DNA of 64,000 nucleotides from the NCBI GenBank assembly GCA_023435745.1, contig JAEZMD010000002.1, positions 62,001 through 126,000 on the forward strand, given 5' to 3'. How positions within the stretch are numbered: the stretch's first letter is position 1; every line of letters starts with the position of its first letter. The position numbers and the translations under genes were made by a program. Positions 52,935 to 62,421 of this stretch are shown piece by piece. The notes under the pieces were generated by a model. The model was given only the letters and a program-made list of their open reading frames with translations, had not been told where the DNA came from and ran no database searches. This DNA is from Bacillota bacterium (lineage in GTDB: Bacteria; Bacillota; Clostridia; Acetivibrionales; DTU013).

Positions 52935-54729
52935 GAACCTTTTTCCATTGGAGCGCAACCGGTATTATCATGGTAAAATGCTGACGGCAAGAGACTTTGA
53001 GACGGAGCAGAAGTATTTTAACGATAAGAGGCGTCTGCTGAACCGCTGTGTGCTGGGGGCCGGAGTTGTTTGCGGACTGGGTGTTTACCGCAATGACGAT
53101 ACTTCCCTGTCAATAGAAACAGGCCTTGCATTGGATTATTCAGGCAGGGAGATAACAATAACCTCTCCGATCATAAGGAAGCTTCAGATGATCGATGGCT
53201 TTGAGAACCTGAAGGGGCATGAGCAGGCTTTCCTTTGCCTCGAGTATGAGGAACAGATGAGGGAGCCGGTAAACAGTATTGGCGCGGCAGATAGCGAAAG
53301 TCAGCAGTATAATAAAGTAGAAGAAAGCTTCAGGATTTACCTTGATACTTCTGAGCCGGATATCGATACTCTCTTTGGGGAGTCTGGGAAAAACAATGTC
53401 CAGACGCTCTATTCAGGCAGAGGGCTGCATATCTATCTGGTAGTGCCTGCCGTCGCTATGGCAAATCAGGAGTTTCCTGCAAAATTTGTTGTGGTAAAGG
53501 GATCAGGATTGCCGCCGGTATCCTTTACATATTCATTCAGGTCAGAATATATCAAAAGCGGGGACAGTGATACCATCAAGCTCGAGTATAATGAGGATAA
53601 AAACTCAGTCAGTGACATCAATATCCTCCATTATCCATTGATGACCGCTGCCATATCGGACATGCAGGTGCCATTCGGAAAGGGGAATGCAACTCTCAGC
53701 CTTGGTATGGGTGATATCACCGACCAGGTGGAGCTGCCCCTCAGGCAGGAGATATACCTGTGCGCAAGTCCCTCAAGCTATGAGCAGATGGTAGATATAC
53801 AGCTGAGCAGTCTGGATAAACATATGTCCGGCGGCGAGACACCTATTTATCTTGCTAAAATCGATTATATCAGTGCAGGGAGCACGCACCTTCTCAGAAA
53901 GATCACAGCGCTTCCCTTTGCACAGAGAATATCCGGAGGCCCCGTAAGCAAGGAGGCCGGACAAACAGTAAATACGGTTTCAGACGGTGTGGCTCCAAAA
54001 GTGACAACGGATGTTCAGCTGCTGAAATACTGGCAGAAGCCTGAGGTATCCGTAAAATATAATCCCGGTAAGAGGACCATGAATTTTCACTTCGGGCTGC
54101 CTTCCTCCGAAGCATATGACTATGCAACTTCCTCCGGCGTTGTAGATGTTCCGCTGTCAGGTGCGATCCGTGTAAATGCCAGGTTTGTCTCCGATGAGGT
54201 GCCCCACAACCTTGGGATTGGTAATGTTAGCCTGAGCTTCGCCGCAGAATTCGGGGATAACGAAGGTAGAAAGCTCTTATTTGGAAATGGGGAGGTATTC
54301 AGTTCGAAAAATGAAGGAAAGGATGTCCCCAAGGTTGAGATAGCAGGGATCCTTTATCCGGATACAGGTACGTTCCGAATCGGAGTTCGTTGTCTGGATC
54401 ATGTGGAAGGACATATATTAAAGGTACGGTGGTTTGCTTATAAGGCAACGAGGGATACCGCTGACATGCGCACTAAAGAAATTGTCAGCGTAAAGATCAA
54501 TCCGGAAATCCATAAAATGAAGGTGCTGGAAAGAATGCACTTTGAGGCCGAGGTCTCCGGAACCGCAGACAAGGGAGTTACCTGGAGCGTGCAGGATGCG
54601 GAAGGCGGCAAGATCGATCAGAACGGACTGTATCAGGCGCCTAGCAAGCCCGGAACCTATGAAATAGTGGCGGAAAGCACAGCGGATCCCGAAATAAGGA
54701 TTAGTGCGTTTATTATCGTAGATATGTAA
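52924..54729 (+). CDS. Large baseplate-associated protein with C-terminal Ig-like domain
   Basis: A 601-residue protein. The N-terminal segment RNRYYHGKMLTARDFETEQK followed by RRLLNRCVLGAGVVCGLGV is a conserved start seen in proteins of many contractile-tail loci. The end (HKMKVLERMHFEAEVSGTAD and TWSVQDAEGGKIDQNGLYQA) is a bacterial Ig-like (BIG2-type) fold. It may be a peripheral baseplate or fibre-like protein that binds a surface; that role is inferred. AGGAGG precedes the ATG, which lies inside the previous gene. Confidence 0.75.
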   Translation: MKNKNLFPLERNRYYHGKMLTARDFETEQKYFNDKRRLLNRCVLGAGVVCGLGVYRNDDTSLSIETGLALDYSGREITITSPIIRKLQMIDGFENLKGHEQAFLCLEYEEQMREPVNSIGAADSESQQYNKVEESFRIYLDTSEPDIDTLFGESGKNNVQTLYSGRGLHIYLVVPAVAMANQEFPAKFVVVKGSGLPPVSFTYSFRSEYIKSGDSDTIKLEYNEDKNSVSDINILHYPLMTAAISDMQVPFGKGNATLSLGMGDITDQVELPLRQEIYLCASPSSYEQMVDIQLSSLDKHMSGGETPIYLAKIDYISAGSTHLLRKITALPFAQRISGGPVSKEAGQTVNTVSDGVAPKVTTDVQLLKYWQKPEVSVKYNPGKRTMNFHFGLPSSEAYDYATSSGVVDVPLSGAIRVNARFVSDEVPHNLGIGNVSLSFAAEFGDNEGRKLLFGNGEVFSSKNEGKDVPKVEIAGILYPDTGTFRIGVRCLDHVEGHILKVRWFAYKATRDTADMRTKEIVSVKINPEIHKMKVLERMHFEAEVSGTADKGVTWSVQDAEGGKIDQNGLYQAPSKPGTYEIVAESTADPEIRISAFIIVDM

Positions 54730-54766
54730 TTAAGTATAATTATAGAATTATGTTTTGGAGGTAAAC

Positions 54767-55489
54767 ATGGGTACCCTAATTCAGGGGGGTAAATATCAGG
54801 TGCTTGAAGTGATGGAAGAACAGGACGGCTACAAAGCCTGCCTGTGTATTGACGTGGAAACAAATAACCACTATAGGCCGATGATATTTAATATCTACGA
54901 AAAATCTGAAGACATTAAGCGGCTTCTACCTGTGTTTTACGATATTGACCGCGGACAGTGCACGGATTTTGTACATGTCATGTCAGGAAAGCACTATATC
55001 ACGGCAGCTTTTGAGCATCATCAGGGTGAAGGGCTTCGGGATTTTTTCAGCAGGATGGATAAGTATGACTTTGAGATGCGCTGCAGTTATGCGTATTTGC
55101 TGCTGGAACAATGCCTTATACTTGACGCGGTTGATGATTTTATTGCATATGCGTGTCTTGAGCCAGTAAATATCGTTGTTTCAGAAAAGCTTCAGAAAGT
55201 GATGATCAATTATATGATTCGTCCTCAGAGGAATGATGGCGAGTCCAAAGGGAAAAAGCTGGCGGTTCTTCTGGAGTGTATATTTGTGGACAACCGATAT
55301 GTTCCGCAGCTGCTCTGGGAGTATATAGGGAGTTTAAGGGAAAACGAAGGTCTGAGCATTGCTGCAGCCTTTTCACGCTGGAAGGAAATCGGGGCGCAAT
55401 TACTGAAGGAGCACAGAGATTTAAAGAAGGAAGCTTTGATCGCATATCTTTTTCGGCGGCTAAAGCGTGCTTTTATGAGAAAAGGATAA
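54767..55489 (+). CDS. Pseudokinase-like protein
   Basis: A 240-residue protein with the outline of a Ser/Thr kinase. The N-lobe start GGKYQVLEVMEEQDGYKACL resembles a glycine loop. The segment ACLEPVNIVVSEKLQKVMIN aligns by eye with the kinase catalytic loop (the P-x-NI-x-V part of HRDxKPxNI) but lacks the HRD Asp. The following NYMIRP stands where DFG should be. If this reading is right, the protein cannot transfer phosphate and would act as a scaffold or nucleotide sensor. ATG 54767 is chosen for the GGAGG upstream. It begins the signalling part of the locus. Confidence 0.55.
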   Translation: MGTLIQGGKYQVLEVMEEQDGYKACLCIDVETNNHYRPMIFNIYEKSEDIKRLLPVFYDIDRGQCTDFVHVMSGKHYITAAFEHHQGEGLRDFFSRMDKYDFEMRCSYAYLLLEQCLILDAVDDFIAYACLEPVNIVVSEKLQKVMINYMIRPQRNDGESKGKKLAVLLECIFVDNRYVPQLLWEYIGSLRENEGLSIAAAFSRWKEIGAQLLKEHRDLKKEALIAYLFRRLKRAFMRKG

Positions 55490-55515
55490 GAATTTATTTT
55501 TTTCAGTTCGGGGGT

Positions 55516-58269
55516 ATGAGATTGTTGAAAAAAGTTGTGAGCCTGTTCATTATACTTGCGGCAATTGCTTCTTTTGTATTCTTGTTTTTTGCCAGGGATC
55601 TGATTTCGGATCTTTTTATTCAGACAAAAGGCAGGAACATCATTGAATATGCCCACGGTGTGGATCGCAGCGGCAATATCCATTATGTCAAAAAGGAGCA
55701 GGGGAAATCCTATCTCGTCAGCCTGGATTCTACGGGACGACAGTCTTACAAAAAGGATCTGTCGGATATTGTTATGGAACGATGTGTTTTTGACAGTATT
55801 TTTATCGATCAGGATAAGACGCTGTTCCTTACTGCTTACGGACTGACTTCTGACTTTTCACAGATTTCGCAGGTCGGCATATATATGTTCAGGGACGATG
55901 GCAGCTTCGTGAAACAGATATTTAAAAATAATATACAACAAAATTATAACAGTAAATTCCGCCTCATTTCTGCAATGAGCGATGATAATACTTATGTTTA
56001 TTTCGGATTTTTAAATGATGACTCCATTGATATCTTTACATATGAAAAGGGTACTGATGAACCTGCTAAGAAGACCGGCGGATATTCCATATCAGGAGTT
56101 TCCGACAAAATCAACGCCTCTTATGTACTGCCCTCAGGGACGGCCATTCTCAGCCTGGAAGGCGGAACGCTGCTGAAGAAGTCATCCGGAGCAGATACAT
56201 CCTATCAGTTCGGCGCAGAAGAAAAGATTATTGTTGATCGATTCTGGTTTGCGGGCAACCAGTACTACTTCCGTGACGCAGTGAGCGGCAATATCTATAT
56301 TTCATCCGCATTGGAGCTGGATCCGTCAGTGGTCATGAAAGGCAGCAAGGTCATTTCCGATGTAGATGGCGTCACCTTTAAACACCTTGATCCCGTAACA
56401 GTAGGGAATACAGGTAACGTCATGGGAATTCTGAATGATGGCGACATTAACCGCATTTTCCTTGGAGGGTTTGCCTTCCTTCCTGAAATCGGGAAAACGG
56501 ATGCATCCGACAGGAACGATCTGATGTCATGGTTTATGCTGGCGGGATTGATCGCAGGCGTTATTATCCTGTCTTTACTCGTGTGGGATTTTTACTGCAG
56601 CATTTTACATATGAAGCTTTCAATATTGCTCAGGCAAGCCTTGCTGGTTATTTTGGTCATTTTTCTGGCTTTGTACACGCTCACAAGCCGGATTATCGTT
56701 CCGCAATCCGAAGAGATGATTGGTTCGATACACCTTACAGGGCAGATAAGGGCGGGGCAGATGTTTATTGGCGCTTTTAAAGGTTCCGTGACGGATCTGG
56801 GAGCTAAAGAGTTGGATTTGGAACGAGCCGGGAGCTTCTTTGACCGGTTTGGGAGAAATCTTTCAAATTCGCAGAATATTGCCAGTATCAGCCTTTTTGT
56901 CAAGGAGGGGGGACAATACTGCGCCGCAGCCTCCACTGACCGGTATGAGGAAGGCTTTCCTGCAGCGCTGCTGGGTTATGGCAAGGAATTTACTGATACT
57001 CTTGATAAGGCAGAGGAGAATGCGATCCATTCCTTTGAGATCATGACGCAAAGAGGTAAGGAGCTATGCCTGCTTTTACCCACGGGAATGACATTTGACG
57101 GATCGCCTGTGACGCTTGGCATGACTGCGGGACTGGACATCCTTGATAATAGCATCTCCGGTATGACTGACGGAGTAACCGGCTACATGAAGCTCATTGG
57201 CCTGGTTTTGGTACTGCTTGTAATGATTGTTGAGTATTTTACCGTCTTTCAAGTCAGAAAATTGAAAAAGGGTGTTGATAGGATTGCGGAGGGCAATTAT
57301 GGGAGGGATATCAATGTACGTTCAGGGGATGAAATTGAAGATCTGTCCAGGTCAATCCAGGCATTGTCCGTCAGCATGCTGAACTCCACCAACAGTCTGA
57401 ATAGGCTCAATGCTTCTTATCATAGGTTTGTGCCCCAAAGATTCCTCGAAATACTGGGTGAGACTCATATTGAAAATGTGGGAAAGCAATCGCAGGCGCA
57501 TAAGGATAATGTGGCGATGCTGTTTCTGCGTTTCCGCTTCTTAACCAGTATGGGAGTTGAGAGCGAAGAGATCTTTGCAAATATAAACGATGTTTTTGAG
57601 AGCGTTGTGCCCGTGGTCAGCAAGAGTAAGGGCACTGTGTATGACTTTCTTCCCGATGGCTTCAATGCAATATATGAGGGCGGAGCTGAGGAAGTCCTGC
57701 GGTCGGCATTGAGAATTCGCGAGGCTCTTGGAGCTTTGAACAGACAAAGGAAAAGCAAAGGACTCGGTGAGGTGGATATACGGATTTTTATTTCCAAAGG
57801 GAATATATTGCTGGGATTTATCGGAGAGGAAAAGCGTATGGAGCCGACGGCCATATCTGCTGAGGCGCAAAAGGCGGAACCCATGGAACGGATTTGCTTT
57901 GACAGCGATATTTATATTGCATGCACCCGGGAGATACTGGAGGAACTGCCGCAGGGCGTATATCGCAGCAGGAAAATAGGCGAGGTTATGATACAGGATG
58001 AAAAGGTGGAGGTTTTTGACCTGTACGACAGCGACCCCTATGCAGTGTTGAAAACGAAGGAGGTTCACGCACAGCGTTTTGAAATGGGCGTCAATCTCTT
58101 TATTAAGGGTGACTATGCAAATGCACGAAATATGTTTATGGATATTATAAAATATTCCTCAGAGGATGGTACGGCCCGTAATTATATGTATATTGCCGAG
58201 CACAACCTGCGTTCGGACCATAAACAAATTACCTATACAACGATCCGCGAGTTGGAGAGAATGCGCTGA
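55516..58269 (+). CDS. Membrane receptor with HAMP, degenerate class III cyclase domain and TPR
   Basis: 917 residues. TM1 (about 4-24) is followed by an extracytoplasmic domain (25-335), a TM pair (338-360 and 368-390), a second extracytoplasmic sensor domain (395-555) and TM4 (557-580). A HAMP linker follows (RIAEGNYGRDINVRSGDEIE). The cyclase-fold domain (about 655-830) contains SKSKGTVYDFLPDGFNAIYE, and the C-terminus has TPR-like helices (GVNLFIKGDYANARNMFMDI). In class III cyclases the first metal Asp lies in a FADIRGFT-type motif; here it reads LFLRFRFLT, and the late N/R pair is also absent, so it is probably not an ordinary cyclase. The start is weak (ATG at 55516 or TTG at 55522). 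It overlaps none of its neighbours. Confidence 0.75.
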   Translation: MRLLKKVVSLFIILAAIASFVFLFFARDLISDLFIQTKGRNIIEYAHGVDRSGNIHYVKKEQGKSYLVSLDSTGRQSYKKDLSDIVMERCVFDSIFIDQDKTLFLTAYGLTSDFSQISQVGIYMFRDDGSFVKQIFKNNIQQNYNSKFRLISAMSDDNTYVYFGFLNDDSIDIFTYEKGTDEPAKKTGGYSISGVSDKINASYVLPSGTAILSLEGGTLLKKSSGADTSYQFGAEEKIIVDRFWFAGNQYYFRDAVSGNIYISSALELDPSVVMKGSKVISDVDGVTFKHLDPVTVGNTGNVMGILNDGDINRIFLGGFAFLPEIGKTDASDRNDLMSWFMLAGLIAGVIILSLLVWDFYCSILHMKLSILLRQALLVILVIFLALYTLTSRIIVPQSEEMIGSIHLTGQIRAGQMFIGAFKGSVTDLGAKELDLERAGSFFDRFGRNLSNSQNIASISLFVKEGGQYCAAASTDRYEEGFPAALLGYGKEFTDTLDKAEENAIHSFEIMTQRGKELCLLLPTGMTFDGSPVTLGMTAGLDILDNSISGMTDGVTGYMKLIGLVLVLLVMIVEYFTVFQVRKLKKGVDRIAEGNYGRDINVRSGDEIEDLSRSIQALSVSMLNSTNSLNRLNASYHRFVPQRFLEILGETHIENVGKQSQAHKDNVAMLFLRFRFLTSMGVESEEIFANINDVFESVVPVVSKSKGTVYDFLPDGFNAIYEGGAEEVLRSALRIREALGALNRQRKSKGLGEVDIRIFISKGNILLGFIGEEKRMEPTAISAEAQKAEPMERICFDSDIYIACTREILEELPQGVYRSRKIGEVMIQDEKVEVFDLYDSDPYAVLKTKEVHAQRFEMGVNLFIKGDYANARNMFMDIIKYSSEDGTARNYMYIAEHNLRSDHKQITYTTIRELERMR

Positions 58270-58282
58270 TAAGGAGGTTTAA

Positions 58283-60055
58283 ATGTTTATAAAGCTGCTT
58301 TTGAGAAATCTGCAAATGATATTCCGAACACTGAAAAGTGTATTTTTGCGGCCATTTGTAATTATAAAATACAAGATTTCCAGCATGACCAATATCAGCA
58401 AATTGCTGAATAAGATCCCCAAATTCTTCGTCTCCCTGGTGGCCAAGCTCAGGGTAAAGCCCGAGAAACGAGAGGATTATGTTGACGCAGGCTCTGTATT
58501 TGTCGCCAAGTCTCTGCTTGTGATACTAATAATTATTATTATTGGAATACCGCTGCTTATTTATTATTTCGCATGGCCATGGTTTGTCAGCCTTGCCTTA
58601 ACTGCTGACTTTTATGCGGCGCAGACGGAGCTTGATACATATAGCGGAAAGGTCCGGATTTATTATGAGCAGGAGATGGAAAATCTTCAATTTGAGGGGC
58701 GGCTCAAGGACGGCGAACGTATCGAGCATGGAAAGGAGTACTTTCTCAATGGCATGCTGAAGTATTCAGGCAGCTTCGCACAGGACGAATATGACGGAAA
58801 GGGTACCTTGTATTCCGAGGATGGCGCACAGATATACAAGGGGGACTTTAAGAATGGAAAATATGATGGTACAGGAGAGCTTTCCGTTTCAGAGGGAACA
58901 GTCTACAAGGGTGATTTTGCAGGAGGGATCCGCTCGGGGAAGGGACAGATACTGGAAGATGGCAAGCTTTCCTATGAAGGCGGAATGCTGGATGACAAAA
59001 AGGCCGGGGTCGGAAAGCTGTATTATCCGGGAGGTACTGTTGCCTATTCCGGCGGCTTTGCGGAGGATAACTTCGAAGGGGATGGCATTGAGTATTATGA
59101 AAGCGGAAATGAGAGGTTCGGCGGAACCTTCAAAGCAGGCTTGTACTCCGGTAAAGGCGTCTTATACTATCAAAATGGCGGGAAACTTTACGAGGGTGAT
59201 TTTGAGAGAGGGCAATTCAGCGGCGAGGGCCGTTACTACGGCGAGGACGGAGCGTTAGTGTATTCCGGCACATTTGCAGACGGCCTGTATGACGCAGAAG
59301 GCAAGTTGATTTATGTAAGGGATTCCATGTGGTATGAGGGAGCTTTTATGGCAGGGAAGGCCAGCGGAGACGGGAAGCTGTTTAAGAACGGAGCGCTGTA
59401 CTATGAAGGCGGATTTGTTGACGGCTGCATGTCGGGCACAGGGACTCTGACTGATACGGTGTCAGGTCTGACCTATACCGGAGCTTTTATAAATGATGAT
59501 ATTGAATACGGGAGCTTGTTCAGCATGCCTGTTTCCGATATATATGCGGCTTTCCCGAAAGGGCTGGAGGAGGATACCTCTAACGAGAATTACTTTGTAC
59601 TTTACAATCAGGGCTTTGGCCTGGTATTGAAGCTTGCTTATGCCACCGATACAGAACCGGCAAAGCTTACGGCTGTTTATAAGCTGCCTTCAAGGGACGG
59701 TTCTGCGGTACGCCGTGACATGAAGGCGCCGGAACTTCCCGGCACCTATGAGATCGGCAAAACGGGCGAGGGCCGGATCGACAATGCTGCAGTACAATAT
59801 TTAAAAATAGAGCAAGGCAAATTGAAATACAGCCAGGCTATATATGATGGCTACAGCATTTATCTGCGGACTTCGCCGCAAACAGACGAGGTGCTGCTGA
59901 CGGAATATTACCCCGGGCCAGAACAGCTTAATGGTGCGGGCGGACAGGGTAAAACGGCTGTGTTGGGGGGAGAACCGGCGGAGTATTACGCGATCTATTT
60001 TGATGAACTTGGACTTGATATTCTGGACTTCAGCAGCCTTGGATTTAATCAGTAA
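58283..60055 (+). CDS. Membrane protein with about ten MORN repeats
   Basis: 590 residues. A basic N-terminus, a hydrophobic segment (VAKSLLVILIIIIIGIPLLI, about 75-100) and then about ten MORN-type repeats (about residues 130-410), for example YKGDFKNGKYDGTGEL and YEGDFERGQFSGEGRYYGED. A C-terminal ~180-residue domain follows that I do not recognise. MORN repeats bind membranes or act as assembly scaffolds in other systems. The gene sits 13 bp after the receptor gene with AGGAGG, so it belongs to the same transcript. Confidence 0.88.
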   Translation: MFIKLLLRNLQMIFRTLKSVFLRPFVIIKYKISSMTNISKLLNKIPKFFVSLVAKLRVKPEKREDYVDAGSVFVAKSLLVILIIIIIGIPLLIYYFAWPWFVSLALTADFYAAQTELDTYSGKVRIYYEQEMENLQFEGRLKDGERIEHGKEYFLNGMLKYSGSFAQDEYDGKGTLYSEDGAQIYKGDFKNGKYDGTGELSVSEGTVYKGDFAGGIRSGKGQILEDGKLSYEGGMLDDKKAGVGKLYYPGGTVAYSGGFAEDNFEGDGIEYYESGNERFGGTFKAGLYSGKGVLYYQNGGKLYEGDFERGQFSGEGRYYGEDGALVYSGTFADGLYDAEGKLIYVRDSMWYEGAFMAGKASGDGKLFKNGALYYEGGFVDGCMSGTGTLTDTVSGLTYTGAFINDDIEYGSLFSMPVSDIYAAFPKGLEEDTSNENYFVLYNQGFGLVLKLAYATDTEPAKLTAVYKLPSRDGSAVRRDMKAPELPGTYEIGKTGEGRIDNAAVQYLKIEQGKLKYSQAIYDGYSIYLRTSPQTDEVLLTEYYPGPEQLNGAGGQGKTAVLGGEPAEYYAIYFDELGLDILDFSSLGFNQ

Positions 60056-60073
60056 GCATGGGAGGATGGCTTT

Positions 60074-60982
60074 ATGAAGAGAAAATTTATACGGATCGTG
60101 CTCCCCGGATTGCTGATGATGCTTCTGACAAACGCAGGGTACGCGGATCCCATACAGTTAGAGCTTGTTACACTGGAGCAGGCAGTTGCGGCTGCCCGGG
60201 CAGTGAGCTTCCAGACGGGGGATATTTCATCCGGAGGGGATAAGGAGCCCGCAGAAGGTGTGGAAACAGCGGAGGAGGGAGCGGAAACAGAGCCGGAAGC
60301 ACCGGCAATAGATGTTTCAAGGGCAAATGAGACAGCGTTGAAAGTTGCCCTTACAGTCATCGACCTGGATTTTGCACATAAAAAGCTTCAATATCTGGAG
60401 TCCAGGCAGGAAGTGCTGCAGCTGGCTGCGGATAAGGCGGACAAGGATTTCAGGACGGGGAAGATCGATGCCGGAACCCGTGACGAATATAAAAAAGAAG
60501 CAGTGCGAAACAGCTTTGATTTGAATCATTATAAAATGCAAGTCGAAAACGGAGAGAAGAGTTTTAAAAGAATAACAGGATTGGGTATCTCAAAGGACTT
60601 TCAATACGATAAGGCCTACCTTATAGCTGATGCGGGGAAATTGTCCTTGCCCGCGTCTTCGGAGCAGAGCGGGGAAGTGGCCGAAATTGAAAAAAAGCTT
60701 AGCGAGGCGCTCGCAGCTTACAGTGAGCTTGGAACTTTTATCCTGAACTTTATTGACGCGGCGGAAAAGCTGGAAGCGGCTCAAAAGGATTTTGAAACAG
60801 GTAAGACGGACAAAGAGCTGCTGGAGCTGCTGAGTGCGGATAAGGAAAAGTTGAAAATAGATGCGCTGGAAGGAAAAGCTGTTTATTCGAAGCTTTTATA
60901 TGAATTGGATTGTCTGCTTCAAGGCTATATATCCGCAGACATAAAGAAAATTGAAAAACCGATATTTTTGCAGCAGGAGTGA
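60074..60982 (+). CDS. Secreted coiled-coil protein, TolC/OEP-like helices
   Basis: 302 residues. The signal peptide has RKFIRIVLPGLLMMLLTNAG with a likely cleavage site near GYA-DP. An acidic low-complexity part (about 50-85) follows, then long helical segments: KKLQYLESRQEVLQLAADKA, LEAAQKDFETGKTDKELLEL. The pattern (ALKVALTVIDLDFAHKKL, then a paired helix with DAGTRDEYKKEAVRN) resembles one repeat of outer-membrane efflux proteins, which is odd for a Gram-positive. It may be an extracellular spacer or sensor. It overlaps the next gene's leader. Confidence 0.65.
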   Translation: MKRKFIRIVLPGLLMMLLTNAGYADPIQLELVTLEQAVAAARAVSFQTGDISSGGDKEPAEGVETAEEGAETEPEAPAIDVSRANETALKVALTVIDLDFAHKKLQYLESRQEVLQLAADKADKDFRTGKIDAGTRDEYKKEAVRNSFDLNHYKMQVENGEKSFKRITGLGISKDFQYDKAYLIADAGKLSLPASSEQSGEVAEIEKKLSEALAAYSELGTFILNFIDAAEKLEAAQKDFETGKTDKELLELLSADKEKLKIDALEGKAVYSKLLYELDCLLQGYISADIKKIEKPIFLQQE

Positions 60983-60996
60983 AAGGAGGCTTGCCC

Positions 60997-61584
60997 ATGG
61001 GAGATTACAACGCTATTTATGAAGCGGGTCAATCGCTTGTCGAGCTATTGAAGAAGGAAATGACGCCGTTGCCTGTAAACAGTCCGGAGGCGATCGGGCT
61101 ATGTACGCCGCATGAGCCGGAAGACTTTCAACTGACGGTATGGATTTATAATATTGAGGAATACAATGATTCGGGGTTAAATTCAGGCTTTGTTGCGGAT
61201 CCGGCAAATCCGCAGCAGGAAAGGTATGTGCCCATGCAGCTTCGGTGTCATACGCTTATATCCGCTCATTCAAAAGCGCCGATACAGAGCAGGCTTACCG
61301 ATGAGTACAGGATTATCGGGCGCGCTTTGCAGATCATAAGGGACAACCCTGTTATCCCTGCAAACCTGCTGGTCGGCTCTCTTGCCAATAACAGCGAAGC
61401 CGTACAGCTTCAGTATTCCAAGCTGAACAATGATGAGCTCAGCAAGATCTGGAACAATGCAAATAAGGCTATTAAACCTTCCTTTGGGATGTATATTTCC
61501 ACTGTGGCCATTGAATCCAACAGAGTAAGGCCCATGGGCGCCAGAGTGGGCAGCGCAGTTATTGATATTACGCAGAAGAGGTAA
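60997..61584 (+). CDS. DUF4255 tail terminator / cap protein (Afp16-like)
   Basis: 195 residues. The pattern MGDYNAIYEAGQSLVELLKK, PEDFQLTVWIYNIEEYND and RLTDEYRIIGRALQIIRDNP is that of the Pvc16_N/DUF4255 family, which terminates the tube and sheath in Afp/PVC particles. The ATG at 60997 follows AAAGGAGG; the GTG at 60979 would place the site inside the gene. Confidence 0.88.
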   Translation: MGDYNAIYEAGQSLVELLKKEMTPLPVNSPEAIGLCTPHEPEDFQLTVWIYNIEEYNDSGLNSGFVADPANPQQERYVPMQLRCHTLISAHSKAPIQSRLTDEYRIIGRALQIIRDNPVIPANLLVGSLANNSEAVQLQYSKLNNDELSKIWNNANKAIKPSFGMYISTVAIESNRVRPMGARVGSAVIDITQKR

Positions 61585-61590
61585 ATGCCG

Positions 61591-62370
61591 ATGGAAACAC
61601 ACATATCCGTAATATTTCAAATAGTGGACAGGCTCAGAAGAAGGCCTCTGCTTGCTCCGGAGGTAAGAATACTGGCAAATGGCCAGCCGGTTCGACCCCT
61701 GTATAAGTCCGGAGGGTATTTTATATTTACAGATATGGCAGCGGGAGAGGCCTGCTTTGAGATAATTTCTCCTGTTTTTCAGAAGGAAGCGGTATCGGTA
61801 TCGATTCCGGAACCGGGCAGTGGGTACATTCTCCGGCATCTGCTAATGAACCCGTCTACGGCATATCCTTTTGAAAGCTCAGTTACAACAATAGCCGGAA
61901 GGTTGCTGACAAAGAAGATCCCGCTGGCTGCTCATCAATTTCATGTGATACCCGGTGACGGAGGAGAAGTCATGAAGATCGCCGAGGATAAGGCTGAAGC
62001 CGGAAATTGCCGTATTAAGCTTTTCATAACGGTGCCCGAACGTCAGTTGTACTTTCCGGGACTATACATCATCAAGGACAGAGAAGAGGCAAAGCGGGAG
62101 GTATGTCTGATTACCGGAAGAGGTGATCAGGAGGGGACATTTACCCTTGAAAAGGGAATGAAGTACAGCCATGCCAGGGGCACTTCCCTGGTAGGTGTCA
62201 TTGAATGCACAACGAATTCAGACGGAAAATTCTTTACCGCACTTCAGGATCTGAAGGCTGGGAAGGCAGATCTGGACTTTCTCATCAGGACTGAAGGCGG
62301 CAGAAGTATCAAAAAGACGGTCGAAATTGAAACAAACCGGAGAAATAACCTGGCAGATATTGAGATTTGA
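61591..62370 (+). CDS. Unknown protein following the DUF4255 gene
   Basis: 259 residues, not recognised. The first ~90 residues look like a small beta-rich domain (RRRPLLAPEVRILANGQPVR and GYFIFTDMAAGEACFEI). Further beta-rich segments follow (ISPVFQKEAVSVSIPEPGSG, then a strand-rich C-terminus with SHARGTSLVGVIECTTNSDG). No TM or signal peptide. The start is uncertain between ATG 61585 and 61591; the latter is better spaced from AAGAGG. It could be an adaptor between the particle and its cargo, but this is only from position. Confidence 0.6.
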   Translation: METHISVIFQIVDRLRRRPLLAPEVRILANGQPVRPLYKSGGYFIFTDMAAGEACFEIISPVFQKEAVSVSIPEPGSGYILRHLLMNPSTAYPFESSVTTIAGRLLTKKIPLAAHQFHVIPGDGGEVMKIAEDKAEAGNCRIKLFITVPERQLYFPGLYIIKDREEAKREVCLITGRGDQEGTFTLEKGMKYSHARGTSLVGVIECTTNSDGKFFTALQDLKAGKADLDFLIRTEGGRSIKKTVEIETNRRNNLADIEI

Positions 62371-62421
62371 ACAAGGAGTATGGGGCTCGTCCCCATTAAA
62401 AATTGAGAGGAAGATGAATTT

